Part shown: in pieces, positions 36,990 to 48,655 of the stretch
Position numbering within the stretch: the first letter of the stretch is position 1
Layout of the letters: every line of letters starts with the position of its first letter
Translations under genes and position numbers: made by a program
Assembly (NCBI GenBank): GCA_003290165.1
Contig: QNQO01002062.1
Location: forward strand, 98,616 to 162,615
Length of the DNA stretch: 64,000 nt
Direction of reading: 5' to 3'
DNA from: Berberis thunbergii
Lineage: Eukaryota; Streptophyta; Magnoliopsida; Ranunculales; Berberidaceae
Notes under the pieces: generated by a model
The model's input: the letters and a program-made list of their open reading frames with translations, nothing else
Databases searched by the model: none
Told to the model about the DNA's origin: nothing

Positions 36990-39031
36990 TCTCCTGCATA
37001 ATTTCTTCTCATCATCCTCCATATGTCTGACAAGATTTTCTAGACATTCATATATCACTTCGGTCTCTGGGTGTGATTTATCCTCAATGAAAAATGAGAG
37101 GATCCTCTTATAAACCTCAATCCAACTACAGCAGGTTCTTCTTCAAACTTAGTTCCTTCATTTCAATCTAACCTTGCGCGCCTCATCCCATCTCCAAGAT
37201 ATGCGTACATTGGACAGAACTATATACGTAGCTGAATCATCAGGTTCTTCTTGAGAAGCAGTCTAGCTATTCCTCTCCCAAATCCAAGTTCCTGTGCAAG
37301 TTGCATGCAGAAAATAATGTGCTTAGTAAACCAACATCTTGTCTGTAGATGGAGTGCTCTGAATGATATATAAGCTTCATACAGTTTCCAGCGCGCCCAG
37401 AAGATCGATTAAGCATGAATAATGTTCCAATGTTGGTTTAATCTCATACTTGTCTTCATCAAGCTGAAATAGTAACACCCTCATCGACCAACCTGCATGA
37501 CTACAACAGATATTACTGCAAGGAAAGTAACCCTATCGGCTTTGCTTGGATTTGTGCATCTGTGAAAGCTCAAAGCTTCTGAAGCTTGACCATGTGAACC
37601 ATATGCAGCAATCATAGAAGTCCACACAAAGTTCTCTCGGTAACTGATCGAAGACTCTAAGTGCTTCATCCACAGCACCGCATTTTGCATACATGTCTAA
37701 GAGAGCACCATGACTACTCATTGTAACTCGAGCTTACTCTCGATAATGTGAATGGTGGATCTCTCTCCCTGTTCTAAAGGCTGCTAACTGTGCACAGGCC
37801 TGTAAGATGCTAGTAATGTGACAGCATCTGCACTCACTCTGGCCTCTCTCATGAGGCCAAAAGATCATTAAAGCTCATAATGACACCTACCATACATATC
37901 GGAGATCATCACGTTCCAAAGACTACATTTGTTTTGGGCATCTCTGAAATATCTGACTGATCAACATTCCAAATTTGAAGTAAAGATCGTAAGCGAGCTA
38001 TGGATGAAAATCATCAGTTCTCTATTCTGAGTATGTACCAGGATAACTTCCTTGCAACTTGCCAATCTAGAACAAATTATACAACAAGCTACAAGTAGTA
38101 GATGTTCACACCTTCCCCAACATCCTCTGAAAAGGATCAGACAAGACTGAATATCTCCATTTGAACTATACCCAAGAATCATCGAATTCCACGAAACACA
38201 CATCTTCCATGGTACTGCCAAATTTCTCTAGCTATACCAAACACCCATCCCATACATATCACTAGGGCAGAGCTAACAAATCCATCATTCCAAACTACTT
38301 CTCATCAAATCCTATGAATTTTTTCCCTCTATCCAAATTCAGAAGCCTTGTACAGGCAGATAGAGCTGTCGTGAACGTCACTGAATCAGGCTGAAAACAG
38401 ATTCTTTCATTGTTCAAACACTTCCAAAGTTTTTTTAGGTTGCCCATCTTGATAAAGCAAGAGATCACAGTGTTCCAAGAGCCACATCCTTCTCCGGCAT
38501 TTCATTAAACAGAAGTATTGCATATCAACATATTGCATTTTGCATACATGCCTACAAGGGTGCTTGCAAAACAACATCAGAAGCAAAACCAGATTTCATG
38601 ACATGGGTATGGATCACTTTCCTTGTTGAACACTACCCAGTGCACCACAGGCTTTTAGAACACTTGGGAAAGTGTAAATCATCAGGTTTGAGGAAAGAAT
38701 GGTGAAGTTTCTGATAGAGGAGAAGAGCTTCGTTGTACAATTGGTTTTTGGTGTAAGCGGACATAAGACCATTCCATAGGGAAATGTCCAACGGGTTTTC
38801 TATAGTTCGAAAAACTTTCCTTGCAGATTCATATAAATGGCAAGAGAAATAGAGGTTGATCAGATGCTTACACAACAAGATGTTGTTTTGTAAGCCAAGT
38901 GAGATTACTTTGATGGAGAAGCTTTCTTGCTTCAGTGACTTGCAAGCAATGTATGTTTTCAAGCAAGATATTAGCTTTTGGGAGTCCATTAAGTGGTCTC
39001 TGTTTGAGCATTGCAAAAATGGTACTAGCAT
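36990..39031 (-). pseudogene. PPR protein pseudogene (PLS type, At5g27110-like)
   Basis: From a start near 39031 the minus strand holds pieces of an organelle RNA-binding PPR protein, in order but in different frames: the N-terminal IENPLDISLWNGLMSAYTKN (about 38730), NEMPEKDVAL near 38500, VSWNSMILGYSSNGD near 38160, ALLDMYAKCGAVDEALRVFD near 37700, SMIAAYGSHGQASEAL near 37600, and the E-domain tail RILSFFIEDKSHPETEV to about 36990. The gene family is normally one exon of about 690 codons; here about 2 kb remains, with deletions and stops. The extent of loss is more than the base-run errors elsewhere can explain, so I call it a real pseudogene. Confidence 0.8.
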
Positions 39032-40642
39032 ACCGTGTGCCAGTGGCGATCAACCGAGTTCTGCAAAACTGCAGGAGAGAATAAAGGGGAACAATCATGA
39101 TAATATTTCAAACCTCTTTCACTCCAACCTTGAGAATCATCCAAAACTCCCAACGTTCAATCAATGCAAAAGAATTGTGAGACAATCTCTATCAAAAAAT
39201 CTCTTCTAGCATGACAAAAAAATTCATAACCAAATGCGTACATATAAAGACGTGGTTATGACTGAAGTTAAGCTTGAAGTACTCCTAATGTACATAGATT
39301 CAGAGATCCGTAGCACATAGAAAAGGAACTTTGCAAAATGACTGACATCCATGGAGGAAAATAGCTCTAAGATGGTTTAAAACTAACGAAGCTCCGACAT
39401 CTAAGCATAATATTAGAATTTATCCATATATTCACTTCTCCAATCCCTAATTACATAATGAGGTTGGAGTTTAGATCAGACATACGAACACCATGTGAAC
39501 AACAGCTTGCTTGACAACTTATAAATCAAACAAACGACCATCAAACATAAAAAGATAACATTTTGTTTTCCCACCCAACATATGTGATTTTGAAAAGGTT
39601 GTGACTTTCACAATTCAAGTTGGATATCAGATGTATTTTTCTCAAGCGAACAAGAAAGACTACAAATTTATCAATGTTTCGAACTAAACTTCCTCTTTTA
39701 CTTTACAGAATGCCTTCATTAAAGCAGTATATATATGAAATATTTGGATTCAATCCCAGGATCTTCTTAAACTGTTTATAAACAACCAGGGCCATATCCA
39801 TCTCACCACATTCAACAAGGTGATTTATGACATAATTGCAGAACCAAGTTCGACATACCTTGACCAACACATCAAACACCCGAACCAGGCACGTATTGTC
39901 TCCCTCGCTCCAAACCTCTACGACAGAGCTTCAATGAGACCTACCACTTCGAAATTGGTATATCCCTCTTTCAACAAAATCAGCTCATTAAATAAAGAAC
40001 CCAACTATTTTCTCCAAACCAGAGACACGAAGCACACTTGGTGAAAGAAGGAGAGTGCAAGATTGGGTTTTCTTTTTCAAATCATTCAATACTTCAACTA
40101 ACTGACGTGAGCCAAGTTCGGAAACATGGTAATTCGTGTTTGGGGCAGAATAATTTGCTCGTTCAACAAATGGGTTTATTTAATAGCAGCGGAAATTGAA
40201 GAAAAGCAACCAACTTTACAATGGGTAATCGAAAAGAGTCTGATTGTTGGAAACAACAAGGGAAGAGGAAGAACATTGATTACATAACATTAAATAGCTT
40301 CTCTCAAAAGCCCACCTTTGCAAAGAGAAGTGATTGAGAGAGTTGCCTGTTTAAGTTTGGACAGTGAGACAGAATGAAGAAACACAGAAGCTGGTTTGGT
40401 TTACTGAGTAGAAAACCTCGCTCCACAAATTGTTATAACCCTACAATACTATGGAGGTTTTACTCTCTTCAGAAAAACTGAGGGAGTTGAAAAGGGAAGA
40501 AGAGTTCGAATTGGGCGGGCCACTTGAGCCCAACCCGTACTGACCCTTTATGGGTTCTTGTTAGACCTGGCAATTTGGCCCCAACACGAAAACAAGACTT
40601 CAGATTGACTCGGATGACCTGTTAAATAGGTAAGGTTGAACA
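39032..40642. other. intergenic DNA upstream of the PPR relic
   Basis: No gene is recognised. The 74-codon open frame at 39820-40044 has no known domain and no supporting context. Confidence 0.4.
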
Positions 40643-41238
40643 TAGGGTGGGCATCCCATCCCGCGATCCCGATCTCATCTCGATTTTTTTGGGTTTTAAT
40701 GGGATTGAATAATTTCATCCCGATCTCATCCCGTCCCGATCTAGAATGAGATGAGATGAAAATTTTCAATCTCGTCCCGTCCTGAGCTAATTTCTTAATA
40801 TTTATTAATATTTTATTTATTTATTTTATTCATATAAACTTACAGATGACTGACAGAAACTCATGGTGTTGCAGTGGTAACAGAAATGTTACTTCAAGAA
40901 ATAAATATTCATTAAGCAAGAGAAAGATAACAGACTGTTGCTTGGATTCTCAATAAAAATGACTCCAATTATTTAACTTCCAAATATTGATAATATCCAG
41001 GTGAAGATGAAAAATAACAATTAACTGAGTAATACATATTTAAAAGGGAACATTCAGGGGCGGAGCCAAAAATTTGAGATGTCTCTGATTGTAAAAATAT
41101 TTTTTTTTAATTACGATATATGTATTGATGGTAAACCATTATGAATATGTTAGAGCATCACCAATAGGTCTATATTTTTTCTCTAACAAAAGATGAATGT
41201 CATTTTATCAATGAACCATGAATTTTGTTTCCCACAGT

Positions 41239-43304
41239 CAGTGTTCTAAAAATCGCTAGGCGGTGGGGCGGCCGGCAGGTGCCTAGCGCCTAGGGGCCTA
41301 GGCGGGCGCCTAGGCGATTTTATATTTATATTATAATTTTCATAATTTACAAACATTTAGCATAATACATTAATATTTTATCAATTACTTCCAATTTAAT
41401 GCCAGAAAACATATGAAAAAAAAATTATAAACATGAAAAATTAAGCTTACATTAAAATTTATAATAGCATAAGTTGCATAACATAGAGTTTCATAGAGAT
41501 TAAAGAGAAAAAAGAATTACATACTTGATGAGTTGATGGTACCAACCTGTGTTCTAAAAAGCGGCCTGAAATAGGAGCTACTTGAGAAAGAAATAATCTC
41601 TTGGCATTTTACCATGGCAATTGCTCTATCAACTACAACTTTCGCTGCAAAACAATATGCAAAAAAATTGAAAAATAATTATGTGATAAACAGAAATGTC
41701 ACATTCAAAAGTTGACTTCAATCATAGCCTCATAGGCCCAACTTAAGGTAGCAGGTCACATTCAAAAGTTGAACTAATGGATTGTTGGACTGGACTCAGC
41801 ACATTCAATTGCTTAAAGTTAAACAGTTAAACAACTTAAACTCATTCACATATTGCCAGTTTGCCACATAACATGGTGGGAAGTAGATTAGCATTCTCAT
41901 TCACATATTGCCAGTTTGCCACATAACATGGTGGGAAGTAGATTAGCATTCCATAAACAAATCCTGTTACTTATTATCAAGTCACTGAAACATCATTCTC
42001 ACATAAAATCAGAACACAAATGCCATACACATAAACAATTCAAAGAAACAAATTCATAAAAAATGGCCTACTAAAATGCATGATCAAATCTTTCCCACCA
42101 ACTAAACCTTCTCTTAAATTCATTTTTACTCAAAACCCACAACTTGAATACCAACAAACACCAATAACTCTTTTTTAGTTTTTTTACAAACTGATTATAC
42201 CAAAATGCATGAAAAAAATTTCCCCCAAAAATCCAAACTTTCCCACCCAATCTTCTACTAAAACAAATTCTCCCCCAAAATTTCAACTTGAACTTCAAAA
42301 CCATCAAAAGAACCCACAATTGAAAAAAACAAACAATACCTTTTTTTTTGTATGTGGGTCTTGAATGTGCAGAATCTTGGAAGTTTAATGCAACTTACAA
42401 TATCCACCTTGCACTGTACTCTGAACTCTGAAGAAGATATATATGGTACAACTCAAATTTCTTAAGAACTTTAGAAAGCAAATTATGGTAGCACTCCAAC
42501 TCTGAAGAATACAATAGCAAGAACAATGTAAATGATCCAGGTGATACATCACTTACACACAGTTACACCAAAACTAAAAACAAGCTTATGGCCATCGATT
42601 TGGGGCTTACTTATCTGTTCTACTGTAAATTTGTTTCTTGGCTGTCAATGTCCTAAACCAGTGATTCAGTGCTACCATAACAAGCCAGAAATCAAGAGCA
42701 TGCAAATTGAAAACCCAAACAAGCCAGAAATCAAAAGCATTACCTGCAAAATTAGATCTTGAGCAGATAGAAAATTGGGTTCCTATCCAAAGCTGGTTCT
42801 GAAAAGTGGAAAGAGTTGCAGGCTTGCAGCAGAGAAGCAAAGAAAAACTGAAAAAGTGGAGCGAAAGAAACAGCGAAACAGCGAAATGTTTCGCTTGCAG
42901 GCTTGCAGCGCAGCAGCAGATAAGCAAAAATGGCGATTGGTTCACTTCCTCTCTTCCGTTCTTCGTCTTCCTCTTCTTCGTCTTCCCCTTCTTCTTCTTC
43001 TTCTTCTTCTCCTTCTTCTTCTTCTTCTCCTTCTTCCCCTTTTCTTTTGTTTGCAAAAGCAAAACCTAAAAGTCATCGATTGAATTTGGTTTGGGTTTTT
43101 TATTAGTTATTTGCAAGTTGCAACCAGCCAAAAAAAAAAAAAAAAAAAAGAGCCCAGCCCGACTAGGTCCGCTCAGCCCGATTAGGTCCGCCCAGACCCG
43201 CCTAGGCGCCCTGCCCGATTTTTCCCTCCGCCCAGCAATTAGTCGAGGCGTTTCTTTACCTACTAGCGCCTAGGCGGCCGCCCAGGCCGCTTTTTAGAAC
43301 ACTG
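41239..43304 (+). mobile_element. nested hAT-like element, 2,066 bp, perfect 8-bp target duplication
   Basis: It starts CAGTGTTCTAAAAATCG and ends CGCTTTTTAGAACACTG, inverted repeats with one difference near the inner edge. cccacagt stands on both sides (41231-41238 and 43305-43312), an exact eight-base duplication that marks hAT insertion. The subterminal regions are GC-rich with repeated gcctaggcg blocks. The interior has no recognisable transposase, only a CTT-rich tract (about 42955-43045) and a 55-bp tandem repeat. Confidence 0.88.
41841..41950 (+). repeat. 55-bp exact tandem duplication inside the nested hAT element
   Basis: 41841-41895 is repeated without change at 41896-41950 (ctcattcacatattgccagt ... 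gattagcatt). It is either a fresh duplication or an assembly overlap artefact. Confidence 0.92.
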
Positions 43305-43703
43305 CCCACAGTAATGAAATTGTAAAATCAGTTGGGAGACCATCACAACGACACAATACTCTTAGTGGATCCCATTTATCATGTCATTTTCTAAAAGTCA
43401 GCCCACTCGACTTCATTGTTAGGGATTTAGTGGCTACCCTTATATTTGCATGCCACATCTATATCTAATTATAATAAAGTTATTTTTCACGCTCTTATAT
43501 GATGATAACCTTCGCAGCAGTCACAGGCAACACGCTAATTATGTTCCGTCCCGAATCTGTTTGGGATGGGACGAGATCGGTATGGGGTTTTTCCCATCTC
43601 GTTCCGTCCCAATCCCGTATAAATGGGATGAAATACGGATGGGTATATCTCGTCTCATCCCGTCCCATGCCCACCCTATAGTACCTTTAGTTCAAACATA
43701 AAA

Positions 43704-43778
43704 ATTCTAAATGGCGAGAAAATCAGCGAGGGAGATAGGATGCAACCCTCCATCTCGCTGGTTTCCTCGACATTTAGA
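43704..43778 (+). mobile_element. GC-rich hairpin element, copy 3 (short)
   Basis: attctaaatggcgagaaaat, cagcgagggag and the inverse ctcgctggtttcctcgacat form a 75-bp hairpin with the family ends. It lies 25 bp past the right end of the outer hAT-like element. Confidence 0.68.
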
Positions 43779-43784
43779 CGGGTT

Positions 43785-44975
43785 GGTTCAAACAAGTTTT
43801 TGTGTGAGCCCATCCCTCGCCCCTAAAATTTTTTAAAATGTCATTTCATGTCGATTGTATCAGGTTAGCAAGTCGATTTCAGGCTAACAGATCAATTTTC
43901 AGTTATTTCAGCTGGCTTCTTGTACTCTTGTATGCATGACCCACCAATCCAACTAACCCGACATGACTCGACCCGTTGCCAGGTCTAGTTGGTGTAGTTC
44001 ATAAAACTCAGAAACCATTTTACAAGTGTAACATTGATAAGTCAACCTGACAATCTTATGCAAGTTGATACAACTCATACAAGTGTTACATTGAAACTGA
44101 TCTCATAATGAAAATTGATACTAAAGGCTTATACTGAATGCTAATACTAAAACGAAACTTTAACGTATAGAAAAGTTGACAATAAAAACTTGATGTCAAA
44201 GTAAATGATGTATTTGGTGTTTAGAGATAACACAAAAAAAATTTGCTTGATCTAAACACTCAATTTGACACTGAATGAATGTTGTTTAAAGATAGGGTTT
44301 GAAACATTAACAAACATCACTTAGAATAAAATTTACCACGATCCACGAGAGATTTTGGTTCTATTAAAAATACATTTACCATCAATCATTTATGAAGAAC
44401 AAAACATTACTATGGATGCCCAAAGCATGTGAGCCCAATAAGACCGCATACAGTCAAGTCTTTCTGAAATATCCCCATATGCTTGTGCAGCCAACTGTTG
44501 ATGTATGCAAAAGAGAAGCACAGAAGATGAAGATAGAAATAGAGATAGACCCAAGAGGATGGGATCACATAGTGTTTTGTGTTTTGTTGCCATGTTCAGA
44601 GCCAAGACTTTCCATCTGTTCTCTCCACTATCCTCCTAGTGCAAACCTTACAACAAGTTTGTCTCCACTAGGAAACTTTGTTGACACTTCGTTTGTTTGG
44701 GCATTAGCTTGTAATTTGGATTCTTTACCAATGCCAAACTTTGTTGATACTTCCACGAAGTTTCATCGAATTTTGAAGTTAATGGTGAAATAAAATGGAT
44801 GATAATTCTCTAACTGATCAACGAATTTAACAACGCTATACATTTCCAAATGGGTTGAGTTAGAAGTGATTTATTGTACAAATATCATCTCTGCAAAATG
44901 AACTTTTTTGAAATTTCTAAGTGGGTGAAATAAATTTTGGGTCAAAAATTGAATCACAAATCTATATCCCTGAAT
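43785..44975. other. intergenic DNA, one unsupported open frame
   Basis: A 133-codon frame at 44392-44793 (+) has no recognisable domain, and an antisense frame overlaps it. I do not call it a gene. Confidence 0.4.
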
Positions 44976-45203
44976 AGGTGTACAATATCGATATAATTTT
45001 TCTGCTAAAATCATTAAAAACATGTCAAATAGATTAAAACATGTTCAACGACCACATCATCCAAGTTTATACATACAATCTCCAGCATAGGTGTACAATA
45101 TCGATATAATTTTCTGCTAAAATCATTAAAAACATGTCAAAATAGATTAAAAACATGTTCAACGACCACACATCATCCCAAGTTTATACATACAATCTCC
45201 AGC
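44976..45203 (+). repeat. tandem duplication of about 113 bp
   Basis: Unit 1 (44976-45088) and unit 2 (45089-45203) both run from aggtgtacaatatcgatata to tacatacaatctccagc, differing only in a few base-run lengths. Confidence 0.88.
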
Positions 45204-45527
45204 GATGCTGTTACCATTTGTTGATGTTATTTGCTATTTGCTCCCATAATAAATAGTTATTATGGAGTACTCCATCATTATTCACTATTTCAATTCCCCC
45301 CAAGTCTAGCGGTCAACGTGTGTGGACCGTCTATTTGAAAATATTTGTATTTAGATGACCAAAATATCAATGACAAATCAAATACTGAGATCGAATGTTT
45401 TGTATATCAAACAACTCATCTTGAAAAAATATCAAAAGGTCCAATTAAAATGATAAGTGTATCTCGAGAAAAACCTCATCTTCTCCCCAGCCTTCTCTTC
45501 CTTCCTCTTTATTCTATAAAGAGTGAG

Positions 45528-45683
45528 GCTAGAGAGCGAGGAAACGGGCGAGGGGAGGGAGCCGTCCACCCCGCTCGAGATACGTGCGCAATTTTTTGTA
45601 CGCGCATCTCGAGCAGGGTAGACGGCTCCCACCCCGCCACCTCCCTCTCCTCGCTCGTTCCTCGCCTGTTTCCTCGACATTTA
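45528..45683 (+). mobile_element. GC-rich hairpin element, copy 4 (in foldback left arm)
   Basis: Arms gagccgtccaccccgctcgagatacgtgcg and the inverse cgcgcatctcgagcagggtagacggctc meet at attttttgta. The outer end cctcgacatttagaattc matches the family tip. The right arm of the foldback lacks it, so it inserted after the arms formed. Confidence 0.75.
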
Positions 45684-46537
45684 GAATTCCCCTTCTATAA
45701 ATCACATCCCCTCCTGTCATTTTTTCCTTTTATGTTACCAAAACACCCCTTTTTTTTCCTCACCTTCCTCTTTTGCAAACAACACCCCTCACGCGCCTCT
45801 CTACCTTTGTCTGCAAACACCGTCGAGCAACTACCCTTATCCTTCCTGCCTTCTTCTATCTCTCTCTATTTGGGAACAACACCATCGTCGCTCCCTTATT
45901 CTTTCATGCCTTCCTCACTTTGTTTCGCAACAGGACCACCGTTGTTTGCCACCATTATTCAATTCCTCCATTCTCGTTTCTATCTTTCTGTTTCAATTAT
46001 CCATTTTTTCTTCTCCAATCTTTCCCTCCTCGTCTTTTTTTTAAACTCCAACTCTTCAACCTCACCACCACTCAAACACCTCCACCACCCATTCAGCCTT
46101 TAGAACAAATTGTAGACGAGGGAATCATCAAATGGGCTTTCAACCCATATGGTTTACAATATACAACTTCATCCAAATAGGTACTTAGAGAGGATTCAAC
46201 ACATTTGCTATTGTTTGGGTTATCTTCAAAACCCATGCATCTATATGATAAGCCTCACTATGAGTGTTATTATTATTTTTTAAACAATTATTCTAATATC
46301 ACCAATGTTGGTTTCAATATCCTCTTTTTATTGCGGGGAGGAAGAACGGGGGTGCGACAGTGGTGCTGTGTTTAAATAGAGAGAAAGAGAAAAGCGGAAA
46401 GGGAAGAAGGGAGCGACCACTGGTGGTTGCTCAACGCTGTTTGCAGATAGACGTAGAAGGAAGCGGGGTGGGGGTTGGTGTTGTGTTTGCAAAAAAGAGA
46501 TAAAGGGGAATGCATGGATGAGGAAGGGAGTGTTTTT

Positions 46538-46988
46538 TGTCACAACTATCTTCTTGCCTAGCTAAGTGAGGTTGACAAGTGGCAAATAATGTAGAGTATT
46601 CATATTGTTATAGAGAGTTATCTAGAACCTCTCATAAAATTTCATAGGGGTCCATAGGATTATAGTCTTAGATATTTTCTAAGGAAGTGTGTAGAAATTC
46701 ATTGTAGACCGTTAGATCAAATTAATCACCACCGTCTATTAATGAGGTGTAGTTGTATAAATAGGCTAATGCCTCTATTTGTTGAAATTCACCTCAGAGA
46801 ATTCAAGCAATACAAGTTCTAGTTCTCTTAAGCTCTCTTCTGTGCTCTTAGCTTGATTAGTTTTCCAAATTTTAAGTAAGTCTTTTGTGAGCAAGGCTGA
46901 CTAGCTTTCTTTGATAAGTCGGGGCAAAGTTTGCTAGTGCCACACGAAAAATACATGTAAAAAGAAAGTCCTGTGACACTTTGTAACA
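46538..46988 (+). mobile_element. candidate solo LTR in foldback right arm
   Basis: A 451-bp block absent from the left arm starts TGTCACAA and ends TTGTAACA, short inverted tips with TG...CA. It holds TATAAATA (46756-46763) about midway, followed by the ctctcttaagctctcttc-type sequence common near LTR transcript starts. No target duplication is clear. Confidence 0.42.
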
Positions 46989-47315
46989 GTGAGGGATAAG
47001 GAAGGAATTTTTTTTTTGGGGGGTGGGGGAGTGATTTACAAAATAGGGAAAAAAAAATAGGAAAGAGGGCATGGGAAAAGACGAGTTTTTTTTTTAAAGA
47101 ACTATTAAATTTTTCTTGAGATGGGTTGTTCGATATACAAAACATCAATCTCAAACTTTGAGTTGTCAATGATATTTTAGTCATCTAAATACAATATTTG
47201 AAAATAGACGATCATCGAACATTGACTATAAAAAACATGGAAATAGTGAATAATGATGGGGTATTCCGTAATAGTTATTTATAAAGGAGGCTAAATAGCA
47301 AATAATCTTTAATAG

Positions 47316-47753
47316 TACCATTACCGAAAGTGAAATAATTCCCCCATCAATTTTCACCAAAAGTCACCACCCTCCCAACTACGCATATTCTTTCCATGAC
47401 CCCAAATTGTTGGTTGTTAAACATCACTGTAATTCCTCTTAAACTCTTTCTCTCTTTATCTATCCGGTTTCGTAACACACGCAATTTCAGGTCTCTGTAA
47501 TTGTTGCAGACCGACGATCTGCGGTTCCCACTTCAAGAAACCCATCTGTTGTTCAAAAGCAGCGATTTTTATTCGTCGCTGCTGCATTGAATGGATGGTT
47601 CGATCTGGATCTGATACTGGGAGTAATAAACGACGTGGTAGTTCTTGATTCGTGTGTGGGCTTTTCGAGGTTGTCAGATCGATAACTGGTGGTGTTAGAG
47701 ACAAAAAAATCAAAATTTTTTCTAGGGTTTTGGAGTTCATGTGAGTGCGAGAG
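47316..47753 (+). other. promoter and 5' UTR region of the KMS1-like gene
   Basis: Only about 440 bp separate the foldback element from the start codon. No convincing TATA box is seen. A CT-rich stretch (ctcttaaactctttctctctttatct, in part, about 47437-47461) may mark the transcript start. Confidence 0.4.
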
Positions 47754-48624
47754 ATGGGTGGCTCAGGAAAGAAGGGATCCAAGTCATCGTCATCGTCATC
47801 GTCGTCACCGTCTTCGCTAATGTCGTCTGCCAATCTTGATTCATCCATCTCGGGTTAGTTGTGCTTTCTTCTTCTTTGATGGTTTTGTTTGTTGTTTGCA
47901 AGTTTTGTGGGTTTGATTGATTGATTGATGAACTGGTTTTTGTTTAGGACTCAAAGGATTGACATTTGAGGGTTTTTTTTGGTATGAAATTGAATGTTTC
48001 AATGCAATTTTGGTTGTTAGTTTAGTGGGAAATTTGAATTAGGAGTTAATTTGATTGGAAAATTTAAATCTAGGATGTGGGTAAGTGAGGGAGACGAGAA
48101 TGATTCAATAGGTAATGGAATTTTAGGTCTTAATGTGTAGAAACCTGATCTAAATGATATGAAAAGAAGCGGAAGTGGGCAGTTATTGCTAGTTGGATTT
48201 CCATACCGCAGGGTTCAGTAGTTTTGATATGCAATTGGTTGGGTAGATAGTTTATAAAGCCGTTATTGAAAGGTTTTGTAGTGGTGCATTGGCGACATTT
48301 GGAGCCCTGGGTCGAGATGAATGTAAGATCCTTTAGCAATGCTGAGTATGTCGTAATGTGTTCTGCTACCTGTATTTGTTAATGTCATTATGACTGCTTA
48401 AACCTGTTCGGACACTATGGCAAGGTATAAATGAGGGTTTCGAGTGTCAAACTCAACCAAAAGCAGGAAGAATAACTACGAAGGCAACATTATATATGCT
48501 ATATGTTTTAAAGAATAGCAACTATCTTACGCTACAATTGGGATAGGTGGTTATATGATTCAATTAGATCTAGTTATGAAGCAGAAACACATATAAGCTG
48601 ACACTATATATATATATATATATT

Positions 48625-48655
<31 letters not shown>

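Larger units (their letters stand above)
40643..43678 (+). mobile_element. hAT-like element, interrupted by a second element
   Basis: The ends TAGGGTGGGCAT and ATGCCCACCCTA are exact inverted repeats of 12 bases. The subterminal sequence (cccatcccgcgatcccgatc...; ...cgtctcatcccgtcccatgc) matches the 722-bp copy at 13022-13743. Without the insertion at 41239-43304 it is about 1 kb. I could not find a clear eight-base target duplication. It encodes no transposase, so it is non-autonomous. Confidence 0.75.
45219..47315 (+). mobile_element. long foldback element, about 2.1 kb
   Basis: The left arm (45219 to about 46000) and right arm (about 46340 to 47315) are inverted copies around a short centre. 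The outer pair aligns 45227-45450 with the inverse of 47090-47305, sharing ttatttgctattt, ccatcattattcactatttc, ttgtatttagatgac and gttttgtatatc. The inner pair aligns ctctctatttgggaacaaca with an inverse near 46370 and gcaaacaccgtcgagcaac with one near 46430. Flanking taccattt (45212-45219) and taccatta (about 47316-47323) may be a target duplication. Very long inverted repeats suggest a Foldback or long-TIR Mutator-like element; class unproven. The 252-codon frame at 45345-46103 lies in the arm and is not a gene. Confidence 0.72.

Noticed and set aside
41052..41075. ggggcggagccaaaaatttg as the end of a separate transposon
   Set aside because: The motif is common in plant repeats, but no partner end or target duplication is visible here.
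42071..43069. Open frames inside the nested hAT-like element as transposase
   Set aside because: They come from A-rich and CTT-rich DNA; no BED zinc finger or hAT dimerisation motif is visible.
44392..44793. 133-codon open frame
   Set aside because: No recognisable domain, no splice or promoter context, and an overlapping antisense frame of similar quality.
45345..46103. 252-codon plus-strand open frame
   Set aside because: It lies in the left arm of the foldback element and crosses the GC-rich hairpin. Composition is Ser, Pro, Phe and Leu rich from CT-rich DNA, with no domain.
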